Shown piece after piece: positions 1-8,283 of a stretch of 64,000 nucleotides of DNA. The position numbers and the translations under genes were made by a program. The notes under the pieces are model-generated. The model saw only the letters and a program-made list of their open reading frames with translations, ran no database searches and was not told where the DNA came from. The stretch is from Sulfuricurvum sp. (GTDB lineage Bacteria; Campylobacterota; Campylobacteria; Campylobacterales; Sulfurimonadaceae). Each line of letters opens with the position of its first letter. Positions within the stretch are counted from its first letter, which is position 1. The DNA lies in assembly GCA_030694265.1 (NCBI GenBank), contig JAUXYP010000004.1:45781-109780 (forward strand), given 5' to 3'.

Positions 1-4
1 TTTT

Positions 5-80
5 GGGCCCTTAGCTCAGCTGGGAGAGCGCGTCGCTGGCAGCGACGAGGTCAGCGGTTCGATCCCGCTAGGGTCCACCA
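5..80 (+). tRNA. tRNA-Ala (anticodon GGC)
   Basis: Complete cloverleaf with encoded CCA. The acceptor stem GGGCCCT/AGGGTCC contains the G3:U70 wobble pair that identifies alanine tRNAs. The anticodon stem CGTCG/CGACG closes the loop CTGGCAG, giving anticodon GGC. The 3' 45 bases are the attachment site of the island that follows. Confidence 0.97.
36..80 (+). repeat. attL core (tRNA 3' half)
   Basis: This 45-bp segment from the anticodon loop to the terminal CCA is repeated exactly at 27617-27661. Flanking bases differ on both sides, which marks the edges of identity. The copy here keeps the tRNA intact. Confidence 0.93.
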
Positions 81-125
81 GTAAATAGCCACTTTTAAGC
101 TACCATTCCCTTAAAAAGTCTTCAC

Positions 126-146
126 TTCAAGTAAAACTTCAAGTAA
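126..146 (+). other. Putative integrase arm-type sites, left end
   Basis: Two TTCAAGTAA copies (126-134 and 138-146) form part of a perfect tandem 12-mer repeat over 124-147. The second overlaps the integrase stop codon. The same nonamer pair at the same 12-bp spacing lies inside the right end (27522-27542). Arm-site function is inferred from this pairing. Confidence 0.6.
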
Positions 147-1299
147 AAATATTAATTTCTCTACGTATGTTTTCGTGATCGTTTCCTAGATATCTGGCAT
201 AGTTCTGCCATAACATTCTAAGCGTTGTGTGTCCAAGAATATTAGCAATCTCTTGAGGCGTAAACTGTTTTGACTTCAAAGCTAAGATGGCCCAAGTGTG
301 CCGAACATTCATGATTTGGCGATAAGGTAAATTAGCTTCTTTTAAAAGAGCTGTCCAATCTCCGTTTTTATACTTTTTTCCACGAAGATCTTCGATATCA
401 TTTAAACGTTTCCCATCTTCATTAGAAAAAAGCCATATCGTTCCCTTTTGCTTTGCAATTTCTATTTGTGCCTGAACAAAAGGAATTCCCGAATCAAATA
501 CCGGAACAGTCCTATTACTATCATCTGTCTTCGTCTTTTTTAATGCGCCCTTACTAATCGCCCTTTCAATAATGATCAATTTTTTTACAGAATCGAAATC
601 ATCAATCTGCAATGCTATGAGTTCCTCTGGCCTTAACCCACATGAAAATCCTATTCCAAGATAGTTTCGCAAATCTCCTGTTGCCTTATCAAGTAAATGC
701 AGCACTTCTTCTTTGGTAAAAGGTTTTCGATCAGCCTCAGTCCTCTTTGATGGGCTTGCTGTAACATTATCCATGATGTTTTCACTTTGCATAGGGTTTT
801 TTGTAATAGCTCGATCATCGACTGCGCATTGAAAAATTCCTCTTACGTCTGATCGCCACTCCTTAAGTGTAGATTTACACACTTTTAAATCATTTAAAAA
901 CTTTTTGATTTTAAGATCACTAACCCCTGATGGAATTTGATCTCCATAAGTGTCGTCTTTCTCATATTCAGCTTTTATGAATCGATTAACTCGATATTCA
1001 ATTGCTTTATAACGAGTCAATTCCTTTTTAAAGCTAAGGTACACTTTCGCATAATCTCGTATTGTTTTAGGACGCTTAAGCAGAAGTGACTTTTCACCTA
1101 GCCTTGCAATAAGTTTTGGAACAATCTTATTTTTAATATCTCTCCGATTTGATAAAGTATCATCCATCCCTGTAGATTTTTGCCGTATTTTTCCGCTTTC
1201 ATCCCAAAACTCTATATACAGTTTTTTAGTTTTTGGATGAACAAAAATCGTACGTAATTCAGAGTATTTAACTGTTTTCATCTTTATCCTCTCTTTCAA
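139..1299 (-). CDS. Tyrosine site-specific integrase of the island
   Basis: 386-aa phage-type integrase that probably catalyses integration into and excision from the adjacent tRNA-Ala gene. The N-terminal arm- and core-binding part covers about residues 1-185. The catalytic domain shows the first Arg in SCGLRPEEL (R223), the second box NVRHT (R333, H334), LGH at 355-357 and the nucleophile Tyr in WQNYARY (Y367). The first position of box II is Asn instead of His, which is tolerated in lambda-type integrases. The gene ends 59 bp from the tRNA and is followed upstream by an excisionase-like gene, the usual island layout. Confidence 0.95.
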   Translation of the reverse strand: MKERIKMKTVKYSELRTIFVHPKTKKLYIEFWDESGKIRQKSTGMDDTLSNRRDIKNKIVPKLIARLGEKSLLLKRPKTIRDYAKVYLSFKKELTRYKAIEYRVNRFIKAEYEKDDTYGDQIPSGVSDLKIKKFLNDLKVCKSTLKEWRSDVRGIFQCAVDDRAITKNPMQSENIMDNVTASPSKRTEADRKPFTKEEVLHLLDKATGDLRNYLGIGFSCGLRPEELIALQIDDFDSVKKLIIIERAISKGALKKTKTDDSNRTVPVFDSGIPFVQAQIEIAKQKGTIWLFSNEDGKRLNDIEDLRGKKYKNGDWTALLKEANLPYRQIMNVRHTWAILALKSKQFTPQEIANILGHTTLRMLWQNYARYLGNDHENIRREINIFT

Positions 1300-1344
1300 T
1301 AGAAAAAATGGACGCTGGCAAGTTGTATAAATACTTTTCCCAAT

Positions 1345-1575
1345 TCATGATACCAACCTATCAAGTAGTGCCTGCTCTTCAGTGCTTGTGCTTTGACCCA
1401 TCATCCAAAGCTCCATAGCTGAAACAATCCATCTCAACATCCGAATATTTTCTTTGTCGGGGTATGTATAGTGAACTCCGTCAAAAAACAATGTATTCCT
1501 ATTTTTTTTAAGAAAGCTTGGATCTACCGACAAATATTCAGCAATCTCATCTGTTTTCATTGTAAATTTTTTCAT
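1345..1575 (-). CDS. Small helix-turn-helix protein, probable excisionase
   Basis: 76-aa protein whose N-terminal half (TMKTDEIAEYLSVDPSFLKKNR) has the look of an excisionase/AlpA-type winged HTH: 'DEIAEYLSVD' as the first helix, then a basic recognition segment. It starts directly against the stop of the upstream ATPase gene, so the two are probably cotranscribed and lead into the integrase. Function as Xis is inferred from size, fold and position; a replication accessory role is the alternative. Confidence 0.6.
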   Translation of the reverse strand: MKKFTMKTDEIAEYLSVDPSFLKKNRNTLFFDGVHYTYPDKENIRMLRWIVSAMELWMMGQSTSTEEQALLDRLVS

Positions 1576-2829
1576 TTATTCACCTTCACAACTTTTATTA
1601 ACATGTCGTTTGTATAAGCTATCTGAACACGCTGATTCAAGAGTGGATGGGTTATGGCCTATATTTATGCTATTTTCTAAGCAATCTGACTTATCTGATG
1701 TCTCTGCTATCATCAATTCAAAAACGTCTTTATTATTTTGTTCACGGATTTTTTTAGCGATCCAGTAGCGTTCTTTACCATTTTGAATTACCTTATTGAT
1801 CTTGTTGTTATCCTTGCAAAGCCCGCTCTCACAGACATGCTTAAAAATTTGTGAATAGCAGGGGGGTTCTTTGCAACTTTTCAGATAATCCTGAATCTCT
1901 AGCCGAATTGCCTCATCTGTAAACAATTCTTTCGCCCACATCAACTCTACTTTTCTAAGGGAATGTGATTTAGGATGATAGGTAAATGCAGTATCTTGAG
2001 TCTGGCCAACACGATTTTTTCTCTTCTCTAAGACAAACGTTTTCCGAAATTGATTGTGTTTTAATAGAAATGTATTACCAGAATCCTCTTCAAATGCAGA
2101 CGATCCAGCATAATCAGATTCCTGTAAATCTTTCTGAGGCTTGTTGGTATGATGCAAAAAAATGACTGTTGCCCCTTTCGATCGCAACTCCTTTAGCACC
2201 TGCAAAACTTCACTTACGTCTTTATTTTTATCTCGATCTTTTCCACCCATAAAGTTTTTTATTGAGTCTATAACAATCAACACATTCTGTAGGTTCGTCG
2301 ACTTAAGTGTCTTAATCAGTTGCCACATCTGCGCCTTTGTCGATGTAGAATCATGAATATAACGAAAGTTTTTCCCATGACGTTGCTTGACCATAGAAAT
2401 TCCACGCTCACTAAGTGTCGTACCTCCATTGTCCGCATCAAAATAAATTACCTTTTCAACTGATCCAGCGATCAATCCCATATTGCAAATTGCCAATGTA
2501 ATTAAACTTTTACCTTCACCAGGCTTAGCAGCTATCATCGTGATTTCAGCTTTTACAATCATGCCACCAATGATGTATTCAACTTTCAATTTTTCAATTT
2601 TTTCAACATCTATGTCGAGTTGATCGAGCATTTTTTCAAGTTTTTGCTCATATCCTTCGCTATCCACAATATGAAGCTGAGAACGTAACTGTACTATCTC
2701 TTTATTGATTTCCTCAACTTCTGAAAATGAAGTGAATTCATTCCTGGCAAGTGTTTCAAGGTTACCTATGCGCGTTTTAATACCTTCAAGCTTTTTAACT
2801 TTCTCTTGAATATGCGTTATACTTCCCAT
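1576..2829 (-). CDS. RepA-like RecA-fold ATPase
   Basis: 417-aa protein with an N-terminal coiled coil (about residues 5-85) and a RecA/AAA_25 ATPase core. Walker A is AKPGEGKS (101-108) and Walker B is VLIVIDS near residue 180. This pattern fits plasmid/phage RepA-like hexameric helicase-type proteins often carried next to integrases on islands. The C-terminal third, containing CKEPPCYSQ and CESGLC, may be a small winged-helix or metal-binding extension. It probably serves replication or maintenance of the excised island; the target is not visible. Confidence 0.75.
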   Translation of the reverse strand: MGSITHIQEKVKKLEGIKTRIGNLETLARNEFTSFSEVEEINKEIVQLRSQLHIVDSEGYEQKLEKMLDQLDIDVEKIEKLKVEYIIGGMIVKAEITMIAAKPGEGKSLITLAICNMGLIAGSVEKVIYFDADNGGTTLSERGISMVKQRHGKNFRYIHDSTSTKAQMWQLIKTLKSTNLQNVLIVIDSIKNFMGGKDRDKNKDVSEVLQVLKELRSKGATVIFLHHTNKPQKDLQESDYAGSSAFEEDSGNTFLLKHNQFRKTFVLEKRKNRVGQTQDTAFTYHPKSHSLRKVELMWAKELFTDEAIRLEIQDYLKSCKEPPCYSQIFKHVCESGLCKDNNKINKVIQNGKERYWIAKKIREQNNKDVFELMIAETSDKSDCLENSINIGHNPSTLESACSDSLYKRHVNKSCEGE

Positions 2830-2914
2830 TTAATTCTTCCTTATTTCGGTGGGTTTAAAAACGAGTTACAAGTTCCAGCTTGTAGCTCACTCTCCTATTT
2901 ATTGCAAAAATTTT

Positions 2915-3334
2915 TTATAAAAAGCCCTCCTCATATGGAATAAATTTCACAGCTTCTAAATGATTTTTATAGCGAGAATCAAAAAGATTTTTTAGCTCAT
3001 TCACATATCTATCCATTAGCCACTTTGCTGTCGTTTCTGTATCGCAAAGCTTTTTTGATAATCCACCAGAGCCTAGTAAAGCTTTGAATAACCATTTATT
3101 TAATTTAGCGCGCATGCGCTCTTCAACTTCGATTGCAAAATCATCAGATTGATCATTGAGCCAAATCCATTTTTCATCTTTTGAAAGGATTTCTTTTGAA
3201 AATTCCCTGCATGCCCCACCTGAACCCCAAAAAGGGTGCTCGTTAGAATCTAAAACACCCTCAATAAACTGAAATGGGTCAGGCCATTTTTTGGCGAACA
3301 ATTTTGAATATAAATCTTTTGCCTTGTATTGCAT
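2915..3334 (-). CDS. Hypothetical island protein
   Basis: 139-aa soluble protein rich in Lys, Trp and Phe, without signal peptide or membrane segment. Motifs such as FAKKWPDPFQFIEG and DRYVNELKNLFDSRY suggest a helical protein. I do not recognise the family. It is the first gene of the leftward replication/excision cluster and lies across a repressor operator from the divergent XRE gene, so it is probably under that repressor. Confidence 0.6.
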   Translation of the reverse strand: MQYKAKDLYSKLFAKKWPDPFQFIEGVLDSNEHPFWGSGGACREFSKEILSKDEKWIWLNDQSDDFAIEVEERMRAKLNKWLFKALLGSGGLSKKLCDTETTAKWLMDRYVNELKNLFDSRYKNHLEAVKFIPYEEGFL

Positions 3335-3374
3335 TCAATACCTCAATTCAGATAAAATAGAATAAATCAATGTT

Positions 3375-3395
3375 AATACCCTTATTTGGGGTATT
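3375..3395. promoter_or_regulatory. Putative repressor operator
   Basis: A perfect inverted repeat, AATACCC (3375-3381) and GGGTATT (3389-3395), sits between the leftward replication genes and the rightward XRE gene. A related half-site, ATGGGGTGT, lies just before the XRE start. The arrangement fits an autoregulated lysogeny-type switch; binding by the 3441 product is inferred. Confidence 0.6.
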
Positions 3396-3440
3396 ATACA
3401 AAATATGAAGTACATTGTCAACAAATGGGGTGTGAATTAA

Positions 3441-4142
3441 ATGGTTTCGGAAAAAATTAGAGAAATAAGAGAACTTAGCGGATTGAACCAAAGTAATTTT
3501 GGCGCAAAATTAGGTGTTAATCAACGAACTGTTAGCAATTGGGAAGCTGACAGAAATCAGCCACCTATCGAGATACTACAGCTTATGCTACGCACATGGG
3601 ATATTTCAGCATCATGGTTATTATTAGATGAAGGTGAAATAAATTCTCCTATTGATAAACTTTTTCTTCAAGCTAAAAAGTATTCATTTCAAAATAAAAG
3701 TGAATATGATTTACAAAATGACTTAACACTTTTTCTCAATAAGCAATATGCTATCGCAGTCACAAAAAAAATTGAAAAGATTAAAGGTCAAACTGTCTTG
3801 GAAAAAATTTCAGAGGCTTGGACAGGAAAAGGAGAGCGTATGCTGAGGGTACTTTACTATTTTTTAGAATATCTACAAAAGCAAAATATCCAATTTAATC
3901 AAATTAGCATGAAAAATGACTTTATCGAAGCATTAAAAAGTTTTGATATACCCAGTGATGCGAAAATTATATTCATCTCATCTATGGCCAAAGATCATAA
4001 AGCGCTAATAGAATGGGCATCGAAAGAGCTGGATGAATCATCAATTTTTGAAATTTTATCTGCATTACCCGTTCTGATAACTGATACCAAAGAACGTATG
4101 AATTTATTTGACCAATTTTTGATTAAAATCACTTCGAAATAA
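3441..4142 (+). CDS. XRE-family repressor
   Basis: 233-aa regulator. Residues 1-62 form a HTH_3 domain (IREIRELSGLNQSNFGAKLG, then VNQRTVSNWEADRNQPP), typical of phage-like CI repressors. The C-terminal 150 residues are helical and lack the Ser/Lys LexA-type peptidase dyad, so control by RecA-stimulated self-cleavage is not supported. It is divergent from the replication/excision genes, with an inverted-repeat operator between, so it probably controls island excision. Confidence 0.85.
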   Translation: MVSEKIREIRELSGLNQSNFGAKLGVNQRTVSNWEADRNQPPIEILQLMLRTWDISASWLLLDEGEINSPIDKLFLQAKKYSFQNKSEYDLQNDLTLFLNKQYAIAVTKKIEKIKGQTVLEKISEAWTGKGERMLRVLYYFLEYLQKQNIQFNQISMKNDFIEALKSFDIPSDAKIIFISSMAKDHKALIEWASKELDESSIFEILSALPVLITDTKERMNLFDQFLIKITSK

Positions 4143-4148
4143 TTTGAA

Positions 4149-4322
4149 TCATTTAATATGTTTATTTACAAAATGTAAAAAAGCGTTGTAGCTGATCTCT
4201 TTCTGATTTTTTATTCTTCGTTCATATATGATGATCCGCCACGCGGATCTAATTGATACTCCTTTCCCCAACAACTCACTAATTTCACTTTTATGATTTT
4301 CCAATTGACTTTTTAATGCCAT
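4149..4322 (-). CDS. Small TraK-like DNA-binding protein (57 aa)
   Basis: A 57-codon gene with a clear Shine-Dalgarno (TTTTGGAGAAATAAA before ATG). The product begins MALKSQLENHKSEISELL and continues KGVSIRSAWRII, a pattern like the short TraK-type accessory proteins of conjugative plasmids that bind near oriT. It diverges from the 4414-6298 operon, with a 91-bp gap that could hold an oriT or shared promoter. The assignment rests on pattern memory, so the family name is tentative; that it is a real gene is better supported. Confidence 0.55.
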   Translation of the reverse strand: MALKSQLENHKSEISELLGKGVSIRSAWRIIIYERRIKNQKEISYNAFLHFVNKHIK

Positions 4323-4413
4323 TTTATTTCTCCAAAATGTTCATTTCTTTATCTATATTCATAAATCCTACCAATTATGAATGTAGATGAAAAGACATCC
4401 AATAGGAGCATAT

Positions 4414-4932
4414 ATGCAATTACAAATTGACCGTTTATTAAAACTGTCTCAAGATCAGCAAAGTAGTGAGCTGAGATATTACTCACGTTGTCCACCGGAA
4501 ATTAGAATATCAATTTTGGAAAATAAGACTCAAATTTTTCATAAATTTCGTCAAGAAAATAGCGATGTCGATAAGGCTATAGTCGAATATTGTGCCTTGA
4601 TATTAGCTATCTCAGCACAGCATACTGAAGAACAGTCTTTATCAAATAAATCATACACCGGTATGACTCTCGAAGAGATTCGCGCTGTATCAGATAAAAA
4701 AGCCTCGCTGTTTTTACTTAATTCAAAAAAACAAGCCAAACAGCGGGAACGTACTTTGACGCTATGGGCTGATATCCGTGTTGCAAAGCTCGATCACGGT
4801 ATGAGTTTTAGAAAAATCGTTATTTTTCTTAAAAAGAAACATCGTTTTGAAGTATCTCGGTCACTTATAAATGTCATGTGGCATGAAATCGAAGAAAATA
4901 AATTAAAGGAACAAAAATGCTCGATGAATTAA
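4414..4932 (+). CDS. Hypothetical mobilisation-module protein 1
   Basis: 172-aa soluble protein. I chose the ATG at 4414 over an upstream in-frame ATG (4387) because AGGAG lies 5 bp before it. The C-terminal part (ADIRVAKLDHGMSFRKIVIF, then an SRSLINVMWHEI helix) resembles the 'KGxSxRxIxxxL...SyxxF' layout of the divergent 57-aa TraK-like protein, suggesting a similar DNA-binding fold. It overlaps the next gene by 16 bp. No relaxase signature is seen. Confidence 0.65.
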   Translation: MQLQIDRLLKLSQDQQSSELRYYSRCPPEIRISILENKTQIFHKFRQENSDVDKAIVEYCALILAISAQHTEEQSLSNKSYTGMTLEEIRAVSDKKASLFLLNSKKQAKQRERTLTLWADIRVAKLDHGMSFRKIVIFLKKKHRFEVSRSLINVMWHEIEENKLKEQKCSMN

Positions 4933-5447
4933 TTACAGACCTGTGTGACGAAGATCGGCTGAGAGTAAATGATAAGCCCTTGTCAACATTTTTGGATTTT
5001 AAATTGGTCCGAATAATCGAGGATGACCCAATAAACCATAAGTCATATATTCGACTTATCATAATCATGATAGGAAACGAGATGATCACTACGATAAACG
5101 CAGATGCAAACCAAATGAAGGCGGAGATCAGACTCTTTGACAGGGGCAATATCTACAATCGCTTTTTCAAAATAGCAAGTCTCAATTCAAAAAGCAAAAA
5201 GTTCAAACAGTTGGGCTATACCGATGAAGACAAGTCGGATGGTCCCGGTAAAAATTTTATTTCTCTGACCAATATGTTTTCATTAAAGCAGAAAATGTTT
5301 ATAGGAATTGCAGATTCCATTGCAATTATCGACAATTGGAATGAAGCTTTTGTTAGTTACTCAAAAAGCAGATTGATTGAATTTCCATCAGAGCAAACAT
5401 TAGTATCTATGGCAAAGTTACTTAAAAAATATGGGTATATCGCATGA
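4917..5447 (+). CDS. Hypothetical protein of the 4.4-6.3 kb operon
   Basis: 176-aa protein without signal peptide or membrane helix. It overlaps the previous gene by 16 bp and the next by 4 bp (ATGA), so the three are translationally coupled. The middle holds a basic segment (LNSKSKKFKQLGY). I do not recognise a family. Its place between a DNA-binding-like protein and a membrane-anchored protein suggests a shared task, possibly DNA processing for transfer, but nothing in the sequence proves it. Confidence 0.6.
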   Translation: MLDELITDLCDEDRLRVNDKPLSTFLDFKLVRIIEDDPINHKSYIRLIIIMIGNEMITTINADANQMKAEIRLFDRGNIYNRFFKIASLNSKSKKFKQLGYTDEDKSDGPGKNFISLTNMFSLKQKMFIGIADSIAIIDNWNEAFVSYSKSRLIEFPSEQTLVSMAKLLKKYGYIA

Positions 5448-6298
5448 GTATAGGACTGTCAACGTTGATTGAGTATAGTGTAGCATTTGTTGTTCTGATC
5501 ATAATCGTCAATCGTTCCGTAGATGAATATTTTGCTAGATATACTAAAAAAGAGGGAGCTTTAGAACAATCCGAAGAAATTCAAAAAATTGAAGTTGCGC
5601 CCATTATACCTCCAGCACCTCCGCTATATGATATCTATCCTCCCACTATCTTTTCAAAACAGCGTACCCGACAATTTTATTGGAATATCACATTTAAAAA
5701 GGAGTATTTTCTTGACGAGCCATGGTTGAGTACCCTGGTGGAAATTTTATCTCTTTTGGAATTGGCAACGGATGAGAGTGTGATCAAAAATGACGGTAGA
5801 ACTATTAAAATGGTAATAGGAACATTGGGAACACCTGGGGTAAAAACAGGAGAAATTTTTGAAGCGTATAATTTATATGAACTTACCTTAGCAATAGCGG
5901 AAGACTTTGTAAGATATGAAGAAGATAAAGCTAATTTTCGCGAGATGGTATTGGCAATTCTTTTATTATATATCGATCATATTCCTCAAATTCATCATTG
6001 GATTCCTTTAGAAGAACAAGAAAGTTTACTTGGATTATTAGCTGAATATATGACAAGAAATATGCCGTTTGAAAACCAAGAAATAGTACTTCATCTGATC
6101 AATGAGATACATAATTCACTTGGCGATATGGGGATTATTGAAGAGCTTCAATCTCGGATCAGCATGATACAAAATGATATGGAATTGGTTACAAAGTTGA
6201 TCGATGAGAATCAAAAAAATTATTCATGGCCAAAAACATGGCTTACTCATAAGATGCAAAAACAGTCTCTTACGATGATTGAAATCCGTAGATTTTAG
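5444..6298 (+). CDS. Membrane-anchored hypothetical protein
   Basis: 284-aa protein with one N-terminal transmembrane helix (about residues 9-23, YSVAFVVLIIIVN). A charged, proline-rich linker (VAPIIPPAPPLYDIYPP) precedes a soluble helical domain to the C terminus. The layout suggests a cytoplasmic domain tethered to the inner membrane. It is the last gene of the coupled operon; no relaxase, coupling ATPase or pore motif is seen, so its role is open. Confidence 0.6.
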   Translation: MSIGLSTLIEYSVAFVVLIIIVNRSVDEYFARYTKKEGALEQSEEIQKIEVAPIIPPAPPLYDIYPPTIFSKQRTRQFYWNITFKKEYFLDEPWLSTLVEILSLLELATDESVIKNDGRTIKMVIGTLGTPGVKTGEIFEAYNLYELTLAIAEDFVRYEEDKANFREMVLAILLLYIDHIPQIHHWIPLEEQESLLGLLAEYMTRNMPFENQEIVLHLINEIHNSLGDMGIIEELQSRISMIQNDMELVTKLIDENQKNYSWPKTWLTHKMQKQSLTMIEIRRF

Positions 6299-6714
6299 CA
6301 AAAAGTTGTCCGATTTTTTCAAATCGACTGTCCAATCATCTGTCTATAAATTGTCTTTTTTGCTGTCTTTACATTTTCAATCCTATCAAGCAAAATATTC
6401 CCACTATAGGGTTACTTTTACAACTTTTAGGCAAAAATAGAAACTGTGAAAGACAGCATGCAAGCCTGACAAAAAAACTTCGAGAATAATGGACAAAATT
6501 CTCATTTATACTTTCCTCATTAAAACAACAACAAAACAAAAAAGTGTATTAATCGGTGGAGCTCAAAATCTACCCTATTAGGCGATTTCTCCCATCGTAA
6601 CCAAAAGAGCCAAGTGGATGCTAACTTGTGAAACAGAGCCGAATGACTTAACTAACTTTGCCTAATATAGAACAGAGGCTTAAACTGTTCAAAATTTAAA
6701 TCAAAGAGGAAAGC
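6299..6714 (+). other. Non-coding leader rich in inverted repeats
   Basis: No ORF is credible here. Three nested or adjacent inverted repeats are visible: GCTGTCTTT (6362-6370) with AAAGACAGC (6449-6457), TATTAGGC (6576-6583) with GCCTAATA (6660-6667), and GAACAG (6670-6675) with CTGTTC (6685-6690). The last lies 25 bp before the recombinase start. The segment could be a structured RNA, the recombinase's own DNA target, or a regulatory leader. Confidence 0.5.
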
Positions 6715-7641
6715 ATGAGGGGATCTCCAGAATTTCAAGCCGGAAATTTGGCACGGACGCTATTTCGCTCTGGAGCAAAAAAGATAGAGAGAATAAATCC
6801 TGAACATCAGCATCATGGTAAAACTGGCAGTTACTTAACCACCGAAACTTATAAAAAGACCTGGATCAATTTATTTTATTTTGCCAAAGATTATTGGAAA
6901 ATAAAGGATTGTACTCAGCTTAATGAGGATGTTATTGAAGACTACCTTTATGATAAAATTTACAGCGACAAAGGTATTAGTCAACAGTATCTTGAAAAGC
7001 TCAGCAGTGCGATCGGTAAACTTGAAATTGCATTAACTCATTTTATGCGAGACGAATGTGGGAAGGAAAGTCATTATGATTTTAGTATTAGACTCAAAAT
7101 CGTCAATGATGCCAGGAGGACTGATATGGTGGCTGACAACTACCACAATAGAGCCTATCAAAATCCTCAACAACTCATTGACTCTCTCATCAATCCACTT
7201 CATCAAATCGCTGCGGCTATGGAGTATGAAGGATCGGCTCGTTTGGCCGCGACCACATTAATTATGCCTAAGCAGTTGCATGGGTACCGTATTGATTTAA
7301 TCACTGGAATCGAAAAAGGTTTGATAATGTCCAAAGAAAAAGGCGGTATCAGTAAAGAGGTGATGGTATCTAAAAAAACATATACCCAAATCGAAGAATA
7401 CATTGAAAAAAATGGCAAATTCAAGATAGATCGGCAACAATATATGACTGATATTCGCAAAACGTGCAATGCTCTTGGCGTAAAGCCGTCTGGATCACAC
7501 GGGCTTCGCTGGTCGTTTTGTAGACGTCGGATGATGGAATACGCGAAAGCTGGCTATACCTATGAGCAGAGCCTGCAAGCAGTATCATGGGAGATGAAGC
7601 ATAACAGAGCGAGTATCACGGAACATTATCTCGGAAGTTAA
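6715..7641 (+). CDS. Second tyrosine recombinase (integrase_1-like)
   Basis: 308-aa protein distinct from the island integrase. The C-terminal half carries tyrosine-recombinase landmarks: an Arg in YEGSARLAATTL, the HGLRWSF box (near residue 262), a KHNR segment in place of GHxR, and the nucleophile Tyr in ITEHYLG near the end. The order HGLR...EMKHNR...ITEHYL matches integrase_1-type proteins known from plasmids. RBS AAAGAGGAAAGC precedes ATG. The first catalytic Arg region is degenerate, so activity is uncertain. It sits behind a 400-bp structured leader, which may be its substrate. Confidence 0.75.
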   Translation: MRGSPEFQAGNLARTLFRSGAKKIERINPEHQHHGKTGSYLTTETYKKTWINLFYFAKDYWKIKDCTQLNEDVIEDYLYDKIYSDKGISQQYLEKLSSAIGKLEIALTHFMRDECGKESHYDFSIRLKIVNDARRTDMVADNYHNRAYQNPQQLIDSLINPLHQIAAAMEYEGSARLAATTLIMPKQLHGYRIDLITGIEKGLIMSKEKGGISKEVMVSKKTYTQIEEYIEKNGKFKIDRQQYMTDIRKTCNALGVKPSGSHGLRWSFCRRRMMEYAKAGYTYEQSLQAVSWEMKHNRASITEHYLGS

Positions 7642-7648
7642 ATCCAAC

Positions 7649-8242
7649 TTATTTTCGTTTATACTGTTTGACTAATATCTCCAATAAGAATTTGACCGGT
7701 TTTGTAAAATATCGCTTTCCTCTCACGTAATTTGCCACTTTTGGAGACCATCGATAATACCATTCTACAAACCATATACCTATTGTATTGGTGAGTAATT
7801 TCTTATCCCTGAATTCTCTGAGTACCACTACGCTTGGATGATCGATATCACCGTATACAGCTGTAGCAATGAAACAGCCTTCTCGAAAATTTTTCACAGT
7901 TGCAGCACAATACGGGCAAACGCTTTTGTCCGGTTTTCCTCTAAATGTAATCATTCGTGGAACGATTTTTTTACTGCATGATGGACATAAAACTCTATCA
8001 TCTTTTGCATTGGTCGTATAGGCCGCGTTGCACTTCTCAACTGCTGATGAGATTAACCTAATATTATCGGCACGGAAGCCACGCTTATCGTCTTGTAGTT
8101 CAAACTCAATATCATCATTGCCTACGGGAACTGATGGGTGTTTCCAGTCATTGATATGAAAATAGATATCTTGTTTAAGACCTTCGGAAAAGATAAAACC
8201 GAACCCTTTTTCACTATTATAAAATTTTACAGTTCCCTTCAT
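7649..8242 (-). CDS. Cold-shock domain + zinc ribbon + CFIATA-box protein
   Basis: 197-aa three-part protein. Residues 1-66 form a cold-shock nucleic-acid-binding domain with RNP1 KGFGFIF and RNP2 DIYFHI. CPSC and CPYC around residues 88-111 look like a zinc ribbon. The C-terminal part begins CFIATAVYG and continues [10 protein letters not shown]...[10 protein letters not shown], the widespread 'CFIATAAYG' box of unknown function. It is convergent with the recombinase (7-bp gap). RNA or ssDNA binding is likely from the first domain; the biological role is unknown. Confidence 0.8.
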   Translation of the reverse strand: MKGTVKFYNSEKGFGFIFSEGLKQDIYFHINDWKHPSVPVGNDDIEFELQDDKRGFRADNIRLISSAVEKCNAAYTTNAKDDRVLCPSCSKKIVPRMITFRGKPDKSVCPYCAATVKNFREGCFIATAVYGDIDHPSVVVLREFRDKKLLTNTIGIWFVEWYYRWSPKVANYVRGKRYFTKPVKFLLEILVKQYKRK

Positions 8243-8283
8243 AGGCTAACCCTCATTATATTAACCGTTTGTGATGGCATCCA

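Noticed and set aside
4874..5149. 91-aa minus-strand ORF
   Set aside because: It overlaps the junction of two translationally coupled plus-strand genes that have better start sites.
6299..6714. Retron ncRNA or integron attI/attC
   Set aside because: No reverse transcriptase follows, and the paired GTTRRRY/RYYYAAC core of attC sites is not present; only one chance RYYYAAC match was found.
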